Counted from the stretch's first letter, positions 45,260 to 55,300 are shown. The stretch is 64,000 nucleotides of DNA from Amphibalanus amphitrite (GCF_019059575.1 NW_024881783.1:664130-728129); one strand, 5' to 3'. A program made the numbers and translations. The notes: generated from the letters alone by a model not told the origin.

Positions 45260-45997
45260 TTAAGGACTTATGTGTTTGTATGCTCTTTGAAACCCCTTCC
45301 GTGACCGCGTTTTCAGCCGCTAGCATATAATTGGGGGGGGGGGGAATTCTGTTGGATCCCCAATCGTTCAGTCCCTAACCGAACTATAGCTTCGCGAAAA
45401 CATGAACGTCCTACCGTAACTAAAGGAAGCCAATGATACCCGATTTTAAGATCGCCGGTCATTAGTCGGCATTTCAATTCGGGTAAATGACTTAAAAGTC
45501 AGGGAAATCGGGCCTATTTCAACTTTTTAAAATGAGGTTGTTATGTGAGTTTTTCGGGGTTCTGATTTCAAATTTCGTGCTAGTTTTGATCAAAGACGAT
45601 GTATCCGTGGATTTTGGGTAGGTGGGATCAGGTCAGCTCAACCATTAGGCGTCACCGCCGACATCCAAATGGGTGTTTGCCGCCACCAACAGCTTAGTTA
45701 TACATAAAGATATATGATGTGGACTGTGGAGTTTGTTAATGCAATAAGTGAATGAGAGCTTCACTCCACAAGAAATCGTTCGGGTCGGAGCTTTCAAATT
45801 GTATTTACAAAACTTCGTCAGCGAGTCGTAATCGGGTTCAGGGGTATCGGTCGCAAAATATGTAGCATAGACACTAAAACTATTTTTACAATGCACAATG
45901 GGACCGGAGCGAGAATTAGCGCGACATCGGTACTTTTTCGTGTTTCGTGCCCGCTTTTCACATGAAAGGGATGATAGAATCATACAAATGGTAGTCG

Positions 45998-46330
45998 GTG
46001 TACAGTATATCTAAAAAGTATGTCCCCTGGTTTGGCTCTCCCACAGGAGGCGAATCGGTAACTTGGCTGAATCCCAGTTGCGGCACCCGGCCGCCAGGGT
46101 CGCTGCCGCGCGAGCGGCCTTGACCGCTCGCATGTCATTGGCAGTTCGGTCCCTCCCCATCTATACCGAGGTGGGGAGGGGAGAAGAGGGGAAGAGAGGG
46201 GAGTGAGCGGCATCCGCTCGGCACTGGGCGATACCTGGCTGACCCCGCGCTCCCTCGCTGACCTTTGTCCTGCCCTCAGGCGAAGACCGACTTCCTGGCC
46301 TGTAGCGGCCCAGCGGAAAACCGAGCTCGC
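45998..46330 (-). repeat. Dispersed GC-rich repeat, copy 1
   Basis: On the minus strand it runs from a pyrimidine-rich GC block to GGATTCAGCCAA, a short spacer and CTTTTTAGATATACTGTAC. The same order occurs on the plus strand at 57440-57720. A SINE or other short dispersed element is possible. Confidence 0.4.
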
Positions 46331-46781
46331 GGGGCGCGACTCCATTGGCCCAATCTTATAAATGGAATGCTGTCGTATTCACGGCATTAGATGATATTAG
46401 GTAATAGTGATACCAGCAGTGGATGTGGTAAAATACAGTCCAAAACAAACGAAAGCACACGATTCATGCATAACGCGCCCTCCCATTCAAATAAGCCCGC
46501 CCACTTCGATAGATGGTGTAGTTTCTTAGGGCGTAAAAGATGCAAAACACTACCGATTTTTTTTTTTTTTTTTTAGCTCGGCCACTGGGACCGACAATAT
46601 ACAATTGACTGAAATGCATGAAAACCATTTTGCATTTAGGTAATAGCCGTTTTCTGCACCCAAACTTTAGCCAGTGACGCCCTGTCCATTCTAAAGCGTT
46701 TATAAGATTGGTCCCAGCACCCGATTTTATATGAGGAACTCGTTTAAAAAACATCTTATTTCTAACGAATTTATTATTATG

Positions 46782-46786
46782 GCCAC
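46782..46786 (+). repeat. Target-site duplication GCCAC, left
   Basis: GCCAC lies directly before the 5' LTR and recurs directly after the 3' LTR (50156-50160). A 5-bp duplication is typical of Ty3-type LTR integration. Confidence 0.85.
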
Positions 46787-47044
46787 TGTGGTATCGCGAA
46801 TTGTCCCCCTCCGCCCGGGAGCTGGCGACGCCACTGGCGGCGCCGGCACGCAGACGCGGCGGCTCGAGAGAGTCGGTCTGGCGCGCGTGTCGGGTGCGGT
46901 CGTGCGCCGTGTGTGCCGTGTGCGGTGGTCGTCGCGTCGCGGTCAGCACAGACTAGTGTTCGTGTATGAGCCCAGATTGCCTCAGCATTAAACTTGTCTC
47001 CACGAGCCAGCCTGTGTGAGGCAGTGCGGAGTGGAGACGTAATA
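46787..47044 (+). mobile_element. 5' LTR
   Basis: A 258-bp direct repeat beginning TGTGGTATCGCG and ending GACGTAATA. I compared it base by base with 49898-50155 and saw no difference. ATTAAA at 46987-46992 is a candidate polyadenylation signal. The LTR is very short and GC-rich and ends in TA rather than the usual CA. Confidence 0.92.
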
Positions 47045-47046
47045 CC

Positions 47047-47060
47047 TGGCGACAAGGAAT
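47047..47060 (+). promoter_or_regulatory. Candidate primer-binding site
   Basis: TGGCGACAAGG starts two bases after the LTR. Primer-binding sites begin TGG because they pair with the CCA end of a tRNA. The primer tRNA was not identified. Confidence 0.6.
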
Positions 47061-47527
47061 TCGAACTCGTTGCGGAGGCCGTGGTTGGGCCGTGGGCGAC
47101 TCCGAACGCTGTGCTGTGCAGTTGTGGACCGCGTGTAGACTGCGACGGAGCCGCGGAGACTGGTAAGCGGCAGTAAACTGCGTGTCCTGCGACTGACGGG
47201 GGCGTGGGCTTGTGTTGAGTCCCCCCTGTGTTCAGCGCTGTCCGAGTTTTTGGGTCTCGGCGGCCATTTTTGGACGGGTGCGCTGGTCGAGTGCGCAGGC
47301 GCGTGGTCACGTGTCTCGGTGACGTCGCGGTCACGTGACTCCCCCGGAGTGGAAAGCGCGGGAAACGCAGCGGCGGTGCCAGGGACGGGCGGCAGGGAGC
47401 CCGAGTCAGCTGTGTGCTGACTGCTGAGTGACCTTGGCCGGCGCCAGCTGACGGTTCAGTCGCGCGGCGGCGGCCGCGGCGTGAGGAGGCTTGAGGGGAC
47501 CACGAGTGGACGTCAACGGCGGACGGG

Positions 47528-48424
47528 ATGGCGGCGGCTGGACTGAGTCTGCCGGCGGTGGGGCCGTACCAGCCGGGGACGGATTTTCCTCGATGGCTCA
47601 ACAGCGTGGAGCTGTACATGGCGGCCCTGGACGTCACTGGGGACGAGAGGAAGACGGCGATTCTGTTGCACCTGCTTGGACCCGAAGTGCAGGAGGTGTA
47701 CGGCACGCTCCCGGAGCCGACAACTGGAGTGACCGGCTGCTATGCGACGTGTGTAGCTAAACTCCGAAGCTACCTGGCGCCGCAGCGCAACGTCATCGCT
47801 GATCGACTCGCGTTTCAGCGGTTGCGCATGGTGGAAGGCGAGCTGTTTGACGCGTTCCTGTCCCGTCTGCGCCTCGCGGCAGCTCGGTGCCAGTTCCCGC
47901 CCGAGCAGGCCAGCGCGGCCCTGCGGGACCAGGCCATCGCGGGCTGCACGCCTCGCCTGCAAGAGCGAGTGCTGCAGCGGGCCGTGGAGGCGCAGGAGCC
48001 GCTCAGCCTCCAAGACGTCGTCAACATAGTCCACAATGTGGAGCGGACCGACCGCCTGCTCCGTGAGGTGCGGCAGGACGGCCAGCTGGCCGTACCTCAG
48101 GAGGAGCAGCAGGTGCAGGCGCTCGGACAACCCAGCCGAGGGGAGCAGCGCTGTTTCCAGTGTGGCGAGCTGGGCCACTGGAGGGACCACTGTCCCAGCG
48201 CGCAGTCGCAGCAGGCCGGCGCGCGGCCCCGGCAGGCCGGTGCGCGGCCCCGGCAGGCTGGTGCGCGGCCACGGCGGGCCGGCGCGCCGCGCTGCTACCG
48301 GTGTGGAGAGCGCGGACACCTGCAACGGGACTGCTGCAAACGACGGGCTGTCAAGTTGATCCAGGACAGCGACCAGGCCGACTGGCAGGTCTGCGCCGTG
48401 CATCTGGCGGCAGGAGCGGCGTAG
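47528..48424 (+). CDS. gag: Gag-like structural protein with two CCHC zinc knuckles
   Basis: A 298-codon frame from ATG to a UAG at 48422-48424, after a 483-base leader. The N-terminal half has the Ty3-type Gag pattern: FPRWLNSVELYM near residue 20, then Leu/Arg-rich helices (RLAFQRLRMVEGELFDAFL). Gag forms the particle that packages element RNA. Residues about 208-221 (CFQCGELGHWRDHC) and 257-270 (CYRCGERGHLQRDC) are CCHC nucleic-acid-binding knuckles, separated by three copies of an 8-residue RQAGARP-type unit. The frame stays open after the UAG, where a third knuckle and protease follow. The codons are rich in G or C at third positions, as in active genes. Confidence 0.85.
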   Translation: MAAAGLSLPAVGPYQPGTDFPRWLNSVELYMAALDVTGDERKTAILLHLLGPEVQEVYGTLPEPTTGVTGCYATCVAKLRSYLAPQRNVIADRLAFQRLRMVEGELFDAFLSRLRLAAARCQFPPEQASAALRDQAIAGCTPRLQERVLQRAVEAQEPLSLQDVVNIVHNVERTDRLLREVRQDGQLAVPQEEQQVQALGQPSRGEQRCFQCGELGHWRDHCPSAQSQQAGARPRQAGARPRQAGARPRRAGAPRCYRCGERGHLQRDCCKRRAVKLIQDSDQADWQVCAVHLAAGAA

Positions 48425-49732
48425 AAGAGCGGATTCTTCCGACAGCCCGGCTCAGCAAACGGCGGTCGGCTGGACAGCCGACGCGGCGGACCGCGCCGGA
48501 GGGGCGGAACGCGCCGGTGCTTCAGGTGCGGCGACTCAGGGCACTTGAAGCGTGACTGCCCCGGATGCGGTCAGGTGACGTCTGTGGACGCCGTGACGTC
48601 CGTGGCGCAGCGGAGGACACAGCGTCAGGACCGGCTGCCACTGGTCACGGTGACAGTCAACGGCCGGCCAACAGAGATGATGGCAGACACCGGGTCGCCA
48701 GTCTCGATCGTGGCGGACGGCAGCATCCCGGGGCTGAAGCTGCGACCATCAACGGTGCAGCTGCGCTCGTTTACGGGCCAGACGGTGCCGGTCCGCGGCG
48801 AGGCGACCGTAGAGGCGGAGTTCGGCGGCCAGCGGAGGCGGCTGAATGTCGTAGTCAGCGACCGACTCGGACACCAACCGCTGATAGGACGGGACTGGTT
48901 GCGCGACATGCGCCTCGACTGGCGGTCGCTGCTTCAGGGCAGCGAGGACCGTGAAGTGAGCGGCGCCGACGGAGTCAGAGGGCGCCGTGACACTAAAGGA
49001 GCCGGTGGGCGCCGGGATGCTGATGCTGCAGGAGCCGGCGGGCGCCAGGACGCCGATGGAGCCGGCGGACGCCGGGACGCCGATGGAGCCGGCGGGCGCC
49101 GGGATGCCGATGGAGCCGGTGGGCGCCGGGGCGCCGGCGGAGGGAGCGGACACCGGTACGCCGGCGGGAGCAGCGGGCGCCGGGACGTCGGCGGAGGCGG
49201 GGGTGCCGGGCGGCCCGTCGGAGACGCTCGTGCCAGAAGCTTCGGTGGCGGAGACGGGATCGGCAGTGTCAGAGCGGCGACCGTCGGCGATGATCGCGCC
49301 GATGGCCGCGGTGACGGCGGCCGCGCCGGCAGTGCCAGCGACCCCATCGGAGGGTGTATCAGTGGCGTTGACCTCAGTGGAGGTCGTGTCGGTGCCGGTG
49401 ACAGCGGAGGTGACCTCAGTGGTGCACTCGGTGACGGCGGCAACGGCGGCGTCAGCCACGCCGATAACCTCGGCGACGGTCGTGCCGGTTACCCCAGCGG
49501 AGGCGACGGTCAGGTGGGTGGCCTCAGTGATGCCGTGGGTGACCGCGGTGGCGGCGGCGCTAGCGACGCCGGTGACCCCGGCGGCGGCGGCGGCGGCTGC
49601 GCCGGTGAGGTCAGTGCAGTGGGGCCTCTTGAACGTGAGCGCGGCGCGCACACTGGGCGCTCCGCAGTGCCGTTCCGCCCGGCGTCGGAGGCGCCCGAGG
49701 CGGCTTATCGGCGTCTGATCGCCGATATTTGA
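48425..49732 (+). CDS. pro: Third zinc knuckle and retropepsin-like protease, in frame after UAG
   Basis: It follows the Gag UAG in the same frame with no ATG of its own nearby. About 31 codons on comes CFRCGDSGHLKRDC, a third CCHC knuckle. Then comes an aspartic protease of retroviral type: the active-site motif MADTGSPVS (about 48680-48706), a hydrophobic flap region, and LIGRDWL, the usual second signature. The protease would mature Gag. After about 48930 this frame becomes Gly/Arg/Asp-rich repeats without recognisable domains, and another frame looks more coding-like. The end at 49732 is therefore only the end of the open frame. Expression would need UAG readthrough, reinitiation or splicing; a simple nonsense mutation is the alternative. 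Confidence 0.75.
   Translation, partial: KSGFFRQPGSANGGRLDSRRGGPRRRGGTRRCFRCGDSGHLKRDCPGCGQVTSVDAVTSVAQRRTQRQDRLPLVTVTVNGRPTEMMADTGSPVSIVADGSIPGLKLRPSTVQLRSFTGQTVPVRGEATVEAEFGGQRRRLNVVVSDRLGHQPLIGRDWLRDMRLDWRSLLQGSEDREVSGADGVRGRRDTKGAGGRRDADAAGAGGRQDADGAGGRRDADGAGGRRDADGAGGRRGAGGGSGHRYAGGSSGRRDVGGGGGAGRPVGDARARSFGGGDGIGSVRAATVGDDRADGRGDGGRAGSASDPIGGCISGVDLSGGRVGAGDSGGDLSGALGDGGNGGVSHADNLGDGRAGYPSGGDGQVGGLSDAVGDRGGGGASDAGDPGGGGGGCAGEVSAVGPLERERGAHTGRSAVPFRPASEAPEAAYRRLIADI
48960..49718 (+). CDS. Alternative overlapping frame, Pro/Ala/Val-rich
   Basis: This frame, one base over from the protease, is open from about 48960. It reads repeats such as TPMEPAGAGMPMEPVGAGAP, then a Val/Thr/Ala-rich tail ending RRRRRPRRLIGV. 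Its codons mostly end in G or C, as in gag, while the protease frame here does not. A frameshift near 48950-48990 could make it the true C terminus. It has no recognised domain and no ATG start near its beginning. Confidence 0.3.
   Translation, partial: AAPTESEGAVTLKEPVGAGMLMLQEPAGARTPMEPADAGTPMEPAGAGMPMEPVGAGAPAEGADTGTPAGAAGAGTSAEAGVPGGPSETLVPEASVAETGSAVSERRPSAMIAPMAAVTAAAPAVPATPSEGVSVALTSVEVVSVPVTAEVTSVVHSVTAATAASATPITSATVVPVTPAEATVRWVASVMPWVTAVAAALATPVTPAAAAAAAPVRSVQWGLLNVSAARTLGAPQCRSARRRRRPRRLIGV
49004..49140 (+). repeat. 27-bp minisatellite in the LTR element
   Basis: About five units of GGAGCCGGCGGGCGCCGGGA plus GCCGAT-type sequence. The unit is a multiple of three, so both overlapping frames stay open through it. 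Confidence 0.75.
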
Positions 49733-49883
49733 AATGTGATTGGATCTGTGATTGTGATTGTGATTGTGATTGAAAGGTGATTGTTTCACGTAAAGAGGTG
49801 AGGTAACCCTGAAGGCGCGCGCCTAAACAAATGATGCTTTGTGCTCATGCCATTGTTTCGTGCGCCTGGGAATATGTTCGTTT

Positions 49884-49897
49884 AAAGGGCGGCAGGG
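49884..49897 (+). promoter_or_regulatory. Candidate polypurine tract
   Basis: AAAGGGCGGCAGGG abuts the 3' LTR, the position where plus-strand DNA synthesis is primed. It is interrupted by two C residues. Confidence 0.6.
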
Positions 49898-50155
49898 TGT
49901 GGTATCGCGAATTGTCCCCCTCCGCCCGGGAGCTGGCGACGCCACTGGCGGCGCCGGCACGCAGACGCGGCGGCTCGAGAGAGTCGGTCTGGCGCGCGTG
50001 TCGGGTGCGGTCGTGCGCCGTGTGTGCCGTGTGCGGTGGTCGTCGCGTCGCGGTCAGCACAGACTAGTGTTCGTGTATGAGCCCAGATTGCCTCAGCATT
50101 AAACTTGTCTCCACGAGCCAGCCTGTGTGAGGCAGTGCGGAGTGGAGACGTAATA
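49898..50155 (+). mobile_element. 3' LTR
   Basis: A 258-bp copy of the 5' LTR with no difference seen; ATTAAA at 50098-50103. The GCCAC target duplication follows at 50156-50160. Confidence 0.92.
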
Positions 50156-50225
50156 GCCACTTTTACAGGACGTCTATAGAGCTTTGACTTTTACATTTCT
50201 TCCTCGTTCAGGAGAAACGCTTTAA

Positions 50226-52070
50226 CCCTCACCGGACTTTCAGGTTTTCTGAATACCGAGGGGGCGTTGGGGGTGGAAGTGAGTAAACAAGCCCCTTCGC
50301 CGATTCGCCCCTAATTGAGCTAGAGCCTCACGAAAGAAACGATCGTGTGCGTCGTTACGAAATGCAGCGATTGGTCTCCGATTTAAGGACCAGGGTCAGC
50401 CGATGACTTCGGAGGTCAGGTCAAGTGGCCCAAGGCACAGGTTCGGTTTTTGGTAAATAACTTCGCTAAAAATGATCGCAGATACGCGATTTTAGCAGCA
50501 TCGTGCTTGTCTAGCTCAGGCGTGTCGAATGGTATACTTTTTCTTCGGGTGAGATCAACTTAACCCTCGCCCGTATAGAGGGGGGGGGGGGGGGTCGAGC
50601 GGACCCCCTCCCTCGGTTTTTCGCGAATAACTCGCGTAAAAAGCGGCCGATCGCGACGAAACTTTCAGTACCCTCGCGTTATTCAATTTTACACCCACCC
50701 TGAAACTGTCATGACCCTGACCTTAATGACCTTTGACCTGCGACCTACTTTTCGAGACCATGTTTGGCCGGAATCGCGATTCGGCGTATGTCGGCTCGCA
50801 TTAGCGGCGCGTTTGCAGTCTTTTCGTGGTTTTAAGCGTTCAAACATGGGATATGATGTTGCTTCCATGCATTAGGGTGGGTGTCAAGGTCACCGGAAAG
50901 TCAGGTCAGGTCATTGACCTTTGATGACCTCGGTTCACTTTTTCGAGTTTTACATGATTCTAGGCCAGTTTTAGGAGCTGAATTCGAATTCAGCAGCCAT
51001 ATGAACATTTACGAAGCAGTTTTGGTGCCCTCGTAACATGTTGCGAAGCTGTTAGAGGCGGTTGCCACCTACTACGAATACCCTTACTGGTTGACCTGAC
51101 CTGACCTGACCCGACCTGGCCTAAATGCATGAAGACATCATCTGTGATCAAAACTAACATGATATTCGTTATCAGCACCCCGAAAACCCCATAGCAGACA
51201 CGCTTTACGACTTTGTAACAGGTCCCAATTTTCCCGACTTTTGGGTCATTGACCTGACCTGGAAAGTCAACCGATGACCTAGGACCTTAAAATTGGGTAT
51301 CATCGACTTCCTCTCGTCACGGCCAACACGCTCGTTTTTTCCGCGAAGCTCTAGCTCGATCAGGGGCGAAACGGTAAGGGGGGTCCAACGGACCCTTATA
51401 CGTTTGCGGCTGGAAAAACACCAATACGGGCTAGAGTTAAGGTGTTAACCTCGGGTCAAGGTCAGGTCACAGCCCGTCAGGTCACGAAGCTGGTCAAAGG
51501 AGGTCATATTGCATATCAATCGATTCGGCAGGTCTTTTCATGTCCATTAGTGGCTTTATCGACTCGGTAGCTTTAGTTGATCGGGAGTTATTGACGAAAA
51601 ACTGATAGCCTTAGTTACGTGATAAATGACGTCACCCAAGATCAACAAAGCAAAATTGAAGCATCAGACCTTGCAAGGAGCGCATGAAATCACGATTCCG
51701 TGTGCTTGAGAATTTGAGATAGTTGTATATCATTTCTGGACCAAACTAGCGATTTCCATGTTCTCCTGACTTTTAATGGTGAGAGACCGACCTGATCTCA
51801 GGCGACCCTTCAGAAAATCCGAGATATACATTTATACAAGTTGTGAGACCTCTCGATCATACTATAAGATCCTGTAAGTTTCATCTCCCTATGAAAGCTC
51901 TGCACTGAGGGTGTTGCGAAGTTGGAACATTTTAGGACTGTGCACACAGTCCTAAAATGTTCATTTTAGGACAGTTTAGGACAGTTTCACACAGTTCATC
52001 TTAGGACTGCTCATTTATGACGTCATAGATCAGTGACCTGACTTGACTTAAAAATGCGGTTGGCGTAAAA
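50226..52070. mobile_element. TTAA/poly-G element, interrupted and right-truncated
   Basis: TTAA (50222-50225) precedes CCCTCACCGG, and the body follows the element at 34577. It breaks at 50559 for a nested element and resumes at 51441. It fades after AAAAATGCGGTTGGCG near 52060 without a terminus. TGACGTCA occurs at 51627 and 52018. Confidence 0.6.
50564..51436. mobile_element. Nested TTAA/poly-G element, motif CGTATA
   Basis: TTAA flanks both ends (50560-50563, 51437-51440). The left short end is CCCTCGCC-CGTATAGAGGGG. The right long end, on the opposite strand, is CTCTAGCC-CGTATTGG, spacer, CGTATAAGGG. Comparison with 34577-35602 shows the surrounding element reads through on both sides. 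AGGTCATTGACCT lies at 50908-50920. Confidence 0.75.
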
Positions 52071-52399
52071 AAATCCGACTTATCAAATCCCGACTAAAAA
52101 AAAAAATCGACTTATAATCCGGTTGATCAAATCCCGACCATGTTTTTACCTGGCCATTAATGTTCTAGCCTTACAGGTGATTGTTTAAACGCGGAAGATG
52201 CTGAATCTTGGTTAACCTCATACTATAGTGTAATAAATAACAAGTGAAGACACTTCACCAATTTATATTGCAAACTCATGTAACAACTTTTCTTCACCTG
52301 GGAGTGGGCTATGTAGCTACTCACGCTGCAGTATGACGTAATAAAACGTCATAAAACGTCACTTCCTAAATCATTGAACGCTATCCTCGGCCTACCTCA

Positions 52400-55300
52400 T
52401 CGTCTTCCACGCCCCGTCATGATGGATTTTTTAATTGACTTAGACATGAAAACCCACGTTTTTTATTCCACTAAACGAAGGTAAATAATCCCAGTTTCTT
52501 ACAGAATGTCTTGGTAGACACAAAATCAGAGGACATCGATGTGCCACAGCCCGATGAAAGTCCTACTCGATCTAAGTGCGCCCCAACATGTTGAACATCG
52601 TATCAGCATACACTCTATTCCGTAACGTTACTCTCGAGAACCCACTGTTTTTATTGCATGTATGGTCGCTTACTGAATGCAATGTGACAGAACCAGTATG
52701 AAAATATTCAAAAACAGAGGACATCATAAGACCACCGGCTCCTAAAAGTGTAGGGTATTTTGACAACGTCCCTAAAACATAACCCATTTTGATCGGTCCT
52801 TTGACTGACATGGACTCGAGAACCCATGTTTTTTATTGCATTTAATGAAAGAAAATAATCATATTTTCTTATAAAATGCATGGAAATATTCAAAATCAGA
52901 GGACATCGATGTGCCACAGCCCGATGAAAATCCTACTCGATCTAAGTGCGCCCCAACATGTTGAACATCGTATCAGCATTCACTCTATTCCATCACGTTA
53001 CTCTCGAGAACCCACTGTTTTTATTGCAGGTATGGTCGCTTACTGAATGTAATGTGACAGAACCAGTATGAAAATATTCAAAAACAGAGGACATCATAAG
53101 ACCACCGGCTCCTAAAAGTGTAGGTTATTTTGACAACGTCCCTAAAACATAATCCATTTTGATCGGACCTTTGACTGACATGGACTCGAGAACCCATGTT
53201 TTTTATTGCATTTAATGAAAGAAAATAATCATATTTTCTTATAAAATGCGTGAAAATATTCAAAATCAGAGGACATCGATGTGCCACAGCCCGATGAAAG
53301 TCCTACTCGATCTAAGTGCGCCCCAACATGTTGAACATCGTATCAGCATTCACTCTATTCCGTAACGTTATTCTCGAGAACCCACTGTTTTTATTGCATG
53401 TATGGTCGCTTACTGAATGCAATGTGACAGAACCAGTATGAAAATATTCAAAAACAGAGGACATCATAAGACCACCGGCTCCTAAAAGTGTAGGGTATTT
53501 TGAAAATGTCCCTAAAACATAACCCATTTTGATCGGTCCTTTGACTGACATGGACTCGAGAATCCATGTTTTTTATTGCATTTAATGAAAGAAAATAATC
53601 ACATTTTCTTATAAAATGCGTGGAAATATTCAAAATCAGAGGACATCGATGTGCCACAGCCCGATGAAAGTCCTACTCGATCTAAGTGCGCCCCAACATG
53701 TTGAACATCGTATCATCATTCACTCTATTCCGTAACGTTACTCTCGAGAACCCACTGTTTTTATTGCATGTATGGTCGCTTACTGAATGCAATGTGACAG
53801 AACCGGTATGAAAATATTCAAAAACAGAGGACATCATAAGACCACCGGCTCCTAAAAGTGTAGGGTATTTTGACAACGTCCCTTAACCCGGCACCGCCTG
53901 GGCTATTTCCGTACCCACGACAGCCTGGGGGGGGGGGGGGTCGGATCCGACCCCCCCCCCCTGTTATCTCGAGAACCAATGGTCGTATCGAGCCCCGCGA
54001 GGCGGCGTTCGAAAGGTCTCTACGAGACCTTCCCAAAGCACTCTTAAGATTTTAAGATTGAGGTCAACTTTCGAGTCAAGGTCAGGTCAAAGGTCAAATT
54101 CTGGGGTTTTGCATGATTAGGCTTACGGACAGCGGAATCGACAGCTGCTGCTCGAAACTCACCAAAAATGACCTCAAAGGCCTAGTGAAGGTACCATGTG
54201 CGTATAGGGGTCATACTAAGTACGGGTCAAGGTCAGGTCAGGTCACGAAAGGTCACGGTTTTCACTTTCTGCTACATGGGCGTGCGACACATGTTTTATG
54301 GCTTATTTTTCGCGCCGAATCCGATGGTAATGGTTATATGTGACCCCAAGTCACTGTGCTTGGTGATAAGTGTGCACTGAAAGCATAAAAAATCGTTTAT
54401 ACCATACATAACTAAGAGAGGGCTAAGAAAAAAGGTCAATTTTTCAACTTTTTATTGTTGACATAAAAATACACTTTTCTAGACGAGCTTTGTCCCAGGA
54501 ATCTAGTGGTGCCATTTGTTTTTACATGCGATGTTCAGAAGTGCCTCTAATTCACGAAAATGTTTATGACGTCACCATGCCCTATGCATGTTGGAGCTAT
54601 TTTTTACAATTTGGGGGTCAAAAATCAAGATAGAAAGTTGAAATTTGGGACATCTAATGTTCTAATGGAGCTCTATAACATATATTCCGGTTTTTTGAAA
54701 ATTCTCAAAATTTTGGATTTTATGAGCTGTTTTTCAAAAAATATAGTTTTTTGAATTTTTAGGGGTGAAAAACGCATTTTATGGAAAATCCGAGATAGCC
54801 ATTTTAAAGAACTCGTTGAGCTGCATCTATTCCTGTCCTTAATTTGCAATTTGCTTTAAACCCTGATTTTTGGCGATTTTTTAAACATTTACCACTTTTT
54901 GACTGAAAACGCCATGTAGTTACATCACTAAAATCGATATATCTCAAATTTTTTTGGAAATTTTTTCTTCAAAATTGCACAGGAGACGTCAAATTGATGG
55001 GGGAGAAGGTATGCTAAGTTTCAAGTCGATAGCGTAAGCGGTTCATAAGTTATTCAAGAAAAACGGAGGGGGGGGGGGGGTCGGATCCGACCCCCCCCCC
55101 AGGCGGTCGCGGGTTAAACATAACCCATTTTGATCGGTCCTTTGATTGACATGGACTCGAGAACCCATGTTTTTTATTGCATTTAATGAAAGAAAATAAT
55201 CATATTTTCTTATAAAATGCATGAAAATATTTAAAATCAGAGGACATCGACGTGCCACAGCCCGATGAAAGTCCTACTCGATCTAAGTGCACCCCAACAT

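Larger units (their letters stand above)
46787..50155 (+). mobile_element. Non-autonomous Ty3-like LTR element with gag and protease only
   Basis: A complete 3369-bp element: two identical 258-bp LTRs, GCCAC target duplication, candidate primer-binding site, leader, Gag frame, protease frame, low-complexity tail and polypurine tract. There is no reverse transcriptase, RNase H or integrase, and at 2853 bp the interior has no room for them. Such elements must use enzymes from an autonomous relative. The layout resembles the TR-GAG class described in plants. Identical LTRs imply a very recent insertion. Confidence 0.88.

Noticed and set aside
48749-49789. 346-codon antisense ORF in the LTR element
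   Set aside because: A by-product of high GC and the 27-bp repeat; no recognised domain, and it opposes the element's transcription.
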